A DNA stretch of 64,000 nt from Contendibacter sp031732755. GTDB lineage: Bacteria; Pseudomonadota; Gammaproteobacteria; Competibacterales; Competibacteraceae. Shown here in pieces: positions 61,071 to 64,000 of this stretch. The DNA lies in NCBI GenBank assembly GCA_031732755.1, contig JAVMKI010000081.1, positions 1 to 64,000 on the forward strand, given 5' to 3'. The translations under genes and the position numbers were made by a program. The notes below the pieces were generated by a model. The model did not search any database and had not been told where the DNA came from. It saw only the letters and a program-made list of their open reading frames with translations. Each line of letters opens with the position of its first letter. Position 1 is the stretch's first letter.

Positions 61071-63308
61071 TCAAGCGATAGGTGGTGACGACGCGGGCTT
61101 GCGCTTGAACCAGCGCCAGATTCGACGCCAGCGGGATTTGCCGACTGCATTTTCGCTGGCTGTGGCAGCGGGTTCAGCCGCCCTTGGACCGGTGTCGAGG
61201 TGCGCATGGAGCAGGCGAACGGCAGCGGCTTCGCTCTCCTCGTATTTCTTTACCGTATCCGCGTAGTAACCCCCACCCTTGTAGACCTTCAGGCGGTTGA
61301 CGACCACCCCGAACACTTGGGGATACGCCTTCTCCAGCAAGCGGGCCGCTCGTCCGAGTTCATCCGGCAGGACATGCTGGGCGCTAACCAGCAGCAGCAG
61401 CACATCGGCATAGCGCGCCATGAATTCGGTGTCCGCCGACAGCAGTACCGGCGGCGTGTCCAGCAGGATCACATCGTAGCGCTCCAGCAGCGGATCGAGG
61501 GTTTGCGGGAACCGGTCATAGAACGGTAGATGGCGTTGCACCGCCAACCCAACCGGGATGCGGTCCGGCAACGTTCCTTGCGCCGGAACGATCACCGAGT
61601 CTAGGGCGACTTCACCGTTCAACAGATCGATCAGGCCCGGCGCCAGCGAATCCGCGAGATAACGATCATCGGGTTGCAGGGCGTTGGCCTCGACCACGAT
61701 CACCCGCAGGCCATCGCGCGCGAATTCCCGCGCCAGGTCCAGCAGCAGATCGGTGACGCCGCTGCCGGCCTTGACCGCCGTGAGCGCGATCCGCCGGGCG
61801 CCCCGCTGACGTTCCTCGCGGCTCAGCGCCAACATCAGCCGCCGCATCTGATCGCCCCAGACCAGTCGGTTCTCCACCGCCTGCTTGTCGAGCAAGGCGG
61901 CGACCGGCGCAAACCCCAGCAAGCGATGCACCTGGGCGGCGGTCTTGATGCGCTTATCCAGAAGATCGATCCCGATGGGCACGATCAGGCCCAAACCGAT
62001 GGCCGCCACCAGCGCTAGCGCCACCATTTTCTTCGGCCCGCCGCCGATGGGATAGTCGGGCGGCAACGCCGCCGACTGGATGCGCAGAAATCCCGGCGCC
62101 TCGGTTTCCAGGGTCAGAAAATCGATACGTTCGTTCACCGCGTCCAACTGCAAACGAATCCGCTGGAGATTCTGGGTCAGCGTCAGCCCTTCATTGTAGT
62201 TGCCAATGAACCAGTTGGCGCGCTCCTGCACCTTCTGCTGGTCGGCGGCTAGGGCCCGTTCGATTTGGCGGGCTTCGCGCACCGCCGTCCGCCGCTGTTC
62301 CAGCAACTGAGTGCGGGTGTTGTTGGTGAGGGTCTCGGCGTAAACCCGAACATCCTCGTCCAGATCCTTCAGCTTGCGCTCGGCCACGGCGCGCAGCGGA
62401 TGCTGCGGCGACAACCCGCTGATTTCGTTGAGCAGGTCGCCACGTTTCGCCCACAGATGATACTTGAGGCTGTTGAGCCCGCTGTCGTTGGCCACGATTT
62501 GCGCCACCGCCGCATCCAGCGCCATTTTCGACGCCGACCCCTTGGCCGGGTCGTAGGCGTCGAACGCCGCCTGCACCTCGGCCAGCTTGCGCTGGGCTGT
62601 GTTCAGCGCGACTCCGCTCTCCTGCAACAAGCGCTCGTAGGGATTGTTCTGGGCGTTCTCATCAAAAGCGGCCACCCCCAGTTGCTCGGCTAATTCGGCG
62701 CGGCGCTGGGCTTTTTCCCCCGCTTCCCGGGCCAAATCCGCCTGGCGCGCCCGTAGGTTCGCCAGCCGCTCATCGCTGGCATACAGATCCTCTTTCTTGG
62801 CGGCCTCAAGGAAAACGCGCAGATAAATGTTGAGTGTTTCCGCCAGGCCCTCGGCCTGACCGCCCCCGAGCGTGACGCCGATCAGATAGGTATTCTTGAT
62901 GGCGCGGGCGCTGACCGCCGCCCTCAACCGCAATGCCGCTCGATGTTCGCTGACGCCTGGCGGTTGCCAGACCGCCCGGTATTTGCCCAACTGGCGCAAG
63001 GCTTCCAGCGCAATGTCGTACCGGTTGAGGTTACGGACCTGTTGCTCGACGTATTGCAGATATTGAGTGTTGGACTGGAATTCCAATTCCTGGTCGCTCT
63101 TGAGCACCTTGGCGAACCGGGGCGCGACATAGATCGCCGCATTCACTTCGTAGCTATAGCCCGGCGATACATACCAGGCCAGTGGCGCTCCAATGGAAGC
63201 CATCAATAGCATGATGGCCAGCACCAGCCGCTTGCGTTCGCGCAGGCTGACCAGCGGCATGAATGTGCCGCTGGGCGGTAACGGTTGCGCGGGGACTGCA
63301 TCGGTCAT
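61071..63308 (-). CDS. polysaccharide copolymerase (Wzc/GumC-like) with degenerate kinase domain
   Basis: 745 residues. Wzz-type chain-length domain: membrane helix at 27-47, periplasmic part with long coiled coils (EEAAKKEDLYASDERLANLRARQADLAR region and around 330-390), second helix at about 428-450 (KKMVALALVAAIGLGLIVPIG). The C-terminal part follows the BY-kinase fold, but its Walker A reads VKAGSGVTD where GxGKST is expected, near residue 508, and Walker A' reads VIVVEANALQP where an IDAD-type motif is expected; only Walker B (YDVILLDTPP) is normal. A short Tyr patch (KGGGYYADTVKKYEE) remains. ATP binding and autophosphorylation are therefore doubtful. ATG overlaps the stop of the export gene by 4 bases. 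Confidence 0.87.
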   Translation of the reverse strand: MTDAVPAQPLPPSGTFMPLVSLRERKRLVLAIMLLMASIGAPLAWYVSPGYSYEVNAAIYVAPRFAKVLKSDQELEFQSNTQYLQYVEQQVRNLNRYDIALEALRQLGKYRAVWQPPGVSEHRAALRLRAAVSARAIKNTYLIGVTLGGGQAEGLAETLNIYLRVFLEAAKKEDLYASDERLANLRARQADLAREAGEKAQRRAELAEQLGVAAFDENAQNNPYERLLQESGVALNTAQRKLAEVQAAFDAYDPAKGSASKMALDAAVAQIVANDSGLNSLKYHLWAKRGDLLNEISGLSPQHPLRAVAERKLKDLDEDVRVYAETLTNNTRTQLLEQRRTAVREARQIERALAADQQKVQERANWFIGNYNEGLTLTQNLQRIRLQLDAVNERIDFLTLETEAPGFLRIQSAALPPDYPIGGGPKKMVALALVAAIGLGLIVPIGIDLLDKRIKTAAQVHRLLGFAPVAALLDKQAVENRLVWGDQMRRLMLALSREERQRGARRIALTAVKAGSGVTDLLLDLAREFARDGLRVIVVEANALQPDDRYLADSLAPGLIDLLNGEVALDSVIVPAQGTLPDRIPVGLAVQRHLPFYDRFPQTLDPLLERYDVILLDTPPVLLSADTEFMARYADVLLLLVSAQHVLPDELGRAARLLEKAYPQVFGVVVNRLKVYKGGGYYADTVKKYEESEAAAVRLLHAHLDTGPRAAEPAATASENAVGKSRWRRIWRWFKRKPASSPPIA

Positions 63309-64000
63309 TGGCTGACTGCGTTGGCCGCGATGGATTGCACGCTGAGCAGCAGGGCGAACGGATTGATCTGACTGAGCCAGTAACCTACCGTAGCGATGCC
63401 GCTGCGCGGCACGTATACGATGTCGCCTTCCTCCAGCGCCACGTTCAGAGTGCGATCCGGGACCAGCACATCGTCCAGCGCGACTTCCTGGTTCAGGCCC
63501 TGACTAGGCCGAATCAGGTGAATTTTGTCGGTATTGGCGCGAATGCTTGGGCCGCCGGCCTGACCCAGTGCATCCAGAAACGACATTTTCGGCGTCAACC
63601 GATAAACGCCGGGCTTGTTGACCTCGCCCAGGACGTACACCGTCGTGTCGTAGGCATCGGGGATGTAGACGATGTCATTGCGCTTAAGCGGGATGTTCAG
63701 CGACAGATCGCCATTGAGCAGGCGCTTAAGGTCCAGCCAGAGAATTTTGTCGCCACGCAGCACCGCGCAGCGGGTCAACACCTGCTCGGGACGCAGAATC
63801 GGAAACCCGCCCGCCCGCGACAATACCTCGATCAGCGAGGGATTACCCTCGAAATGCACCACCCCCGGCCGCTCGACCCGCCCTAGCACCACCACTCGGT
63901 TACTGGTGTATTCGTCGATGCGCACGGTGACATAGATCGACAGATAATAGGTGGACAGGGCGCGTTTGATGAGGTCAGCGGCCTGATCGCGGTTGGTGTC
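63305..64000 (-). CDS. outer-membrane polysaccharide export protein (Wza/GumB-like), 5' end beyond window
   Basis: At least 231 residues visible; the frame is open to the right edge, so the N-terminal part is missing. Seen: a poly_export-type segment (AADLIKRALSTYYLSIYVTVRIDEY), then two SLBB domains (VLGRVERPGVVHFEGNPSLIEVLSRAGGF; VLGEVNKPGVYRLTPKMSFLDALGQAGGP), each ending in a NDIVYIP/GDIVYVP strand. A C-terminal hydrophobic stretch (NPFALLLSVQSIAANAV) could be the outer-membrane helix. It would form the export channel with the copolymerase encoded just downstream. Confidence 0.88.
   Translation of the reverse strand, partial: DTNRDQAADLIKRALSTYYLSIYVTVRIDEYTSNRVVVLGRVERPGVVHFEGNPSLIEVLSRAGGFPILRPEQVLTRCAVLRGDKILWLDLKRLLNGDLSLNIPLKRNDIVYIPDAYDTTVYVLGEVNKPGVYRLTPKMSFLDALGQAGGPSIRANTDKIHLIRPSQGLNQEVALDDVLVPDRTLNVALEEGDIVYVPRSGIATVGYWLSQINPFALLLSVQSIAANAVSQ

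Noticed and set aside
37964..64000. Exosortase/PEP-CTERM type EPS locus
   Set aside because: No exosortase, PEP-CTERM protein or PrsK/PrsR-type regulator is visible inside the window, although the locus continues past the edge.

Overview
This is high-GC chromosomal DNA from a gammaproteobacterium. Three conserved gene orders point there: hisB-hisH-hisA-hisF with hisI-hisE-tatA-tatB-tatC, dut-algC-argB, and ubiC-ubiA. The TrpE, Tex and ValS proteins also fit. A Competibacteraceae-like sludge or biofilm bacterium would match the mix of core genes, surface-repeat proteins and a large exopolysaccharide locus. That placement is inference; nothing in the window proves a genus. I saw no rRNA, tRNA, convincing CRISPR array or intact transposon.

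Left third (1-25 kb) is mostly core metabolism: a frameshifted, 5'-cut hybrid histidine kinase; trpE; a leftward tpx-gcvPB-dgkA set; tex and an SDR; then a long leftward histidine/Tat block (hisB, hisH, hisA, hisF, hisI, hisE, tatA, tatB, tatC). The block is interrupted between hisF and hisI by a secreted 792-residue beta-propeller-like repeat protein whose ribosome binding site lies inside a perfect hairpin. valS, a DUF2333 gene, a YdjM-like membrane protein, a rhamnosyltransferase-like GT2 and an MFS exporter follow on the plus strand.

Middle (25-38 kb): divergent agmatinase and pyruvoyl-dependent arginine decarboxylase genes make a two-step arginine-to-putrescine route. Next is a scar of decayed DNA (IS1380-like transposase fragment, frameshifted oxidoreductase fragment), then a membrane protein with a long pentapeptide-repeat tail. 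ubiC-ubiA, an ABM-fold protein, an alpha/beta hydrolase, dut-algC-argB, an MFS transporter and tpm complete this section.

Right third (38-64 kb, running off the right edge) is a Wzx/Wzy-type exopolysaccharide locus. It holds an initiating phosphoglycosyltransferase flanked by two genes carrying eroded versions of the same domain, six further GT2/GT4 glycosyltransferases, a flippase, a polymerase, a copolymerase with a ruined P-loop, an outer-membrane export protein, three left-handed beta-helix acyltransferases, an SGNH hydrolase, a secreted glycosidase-like protein, galE and a hotdog thioesterase.

The most unusual gene here is at 53189-55792. One polypeptide joins an AMP-forming adenylation domain, a carrier-protein domain with an intact phosphopantetheine serine, and an integral-membrane acyltransferase-3 domain. 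A stand-alone Sfp-type phosphopantetheinyl transferase is encoded in the same locus. Together these could form a compact activate-carry-transfer machine, analogous in logic to the Dlt system, that decorates the polysaccharide.
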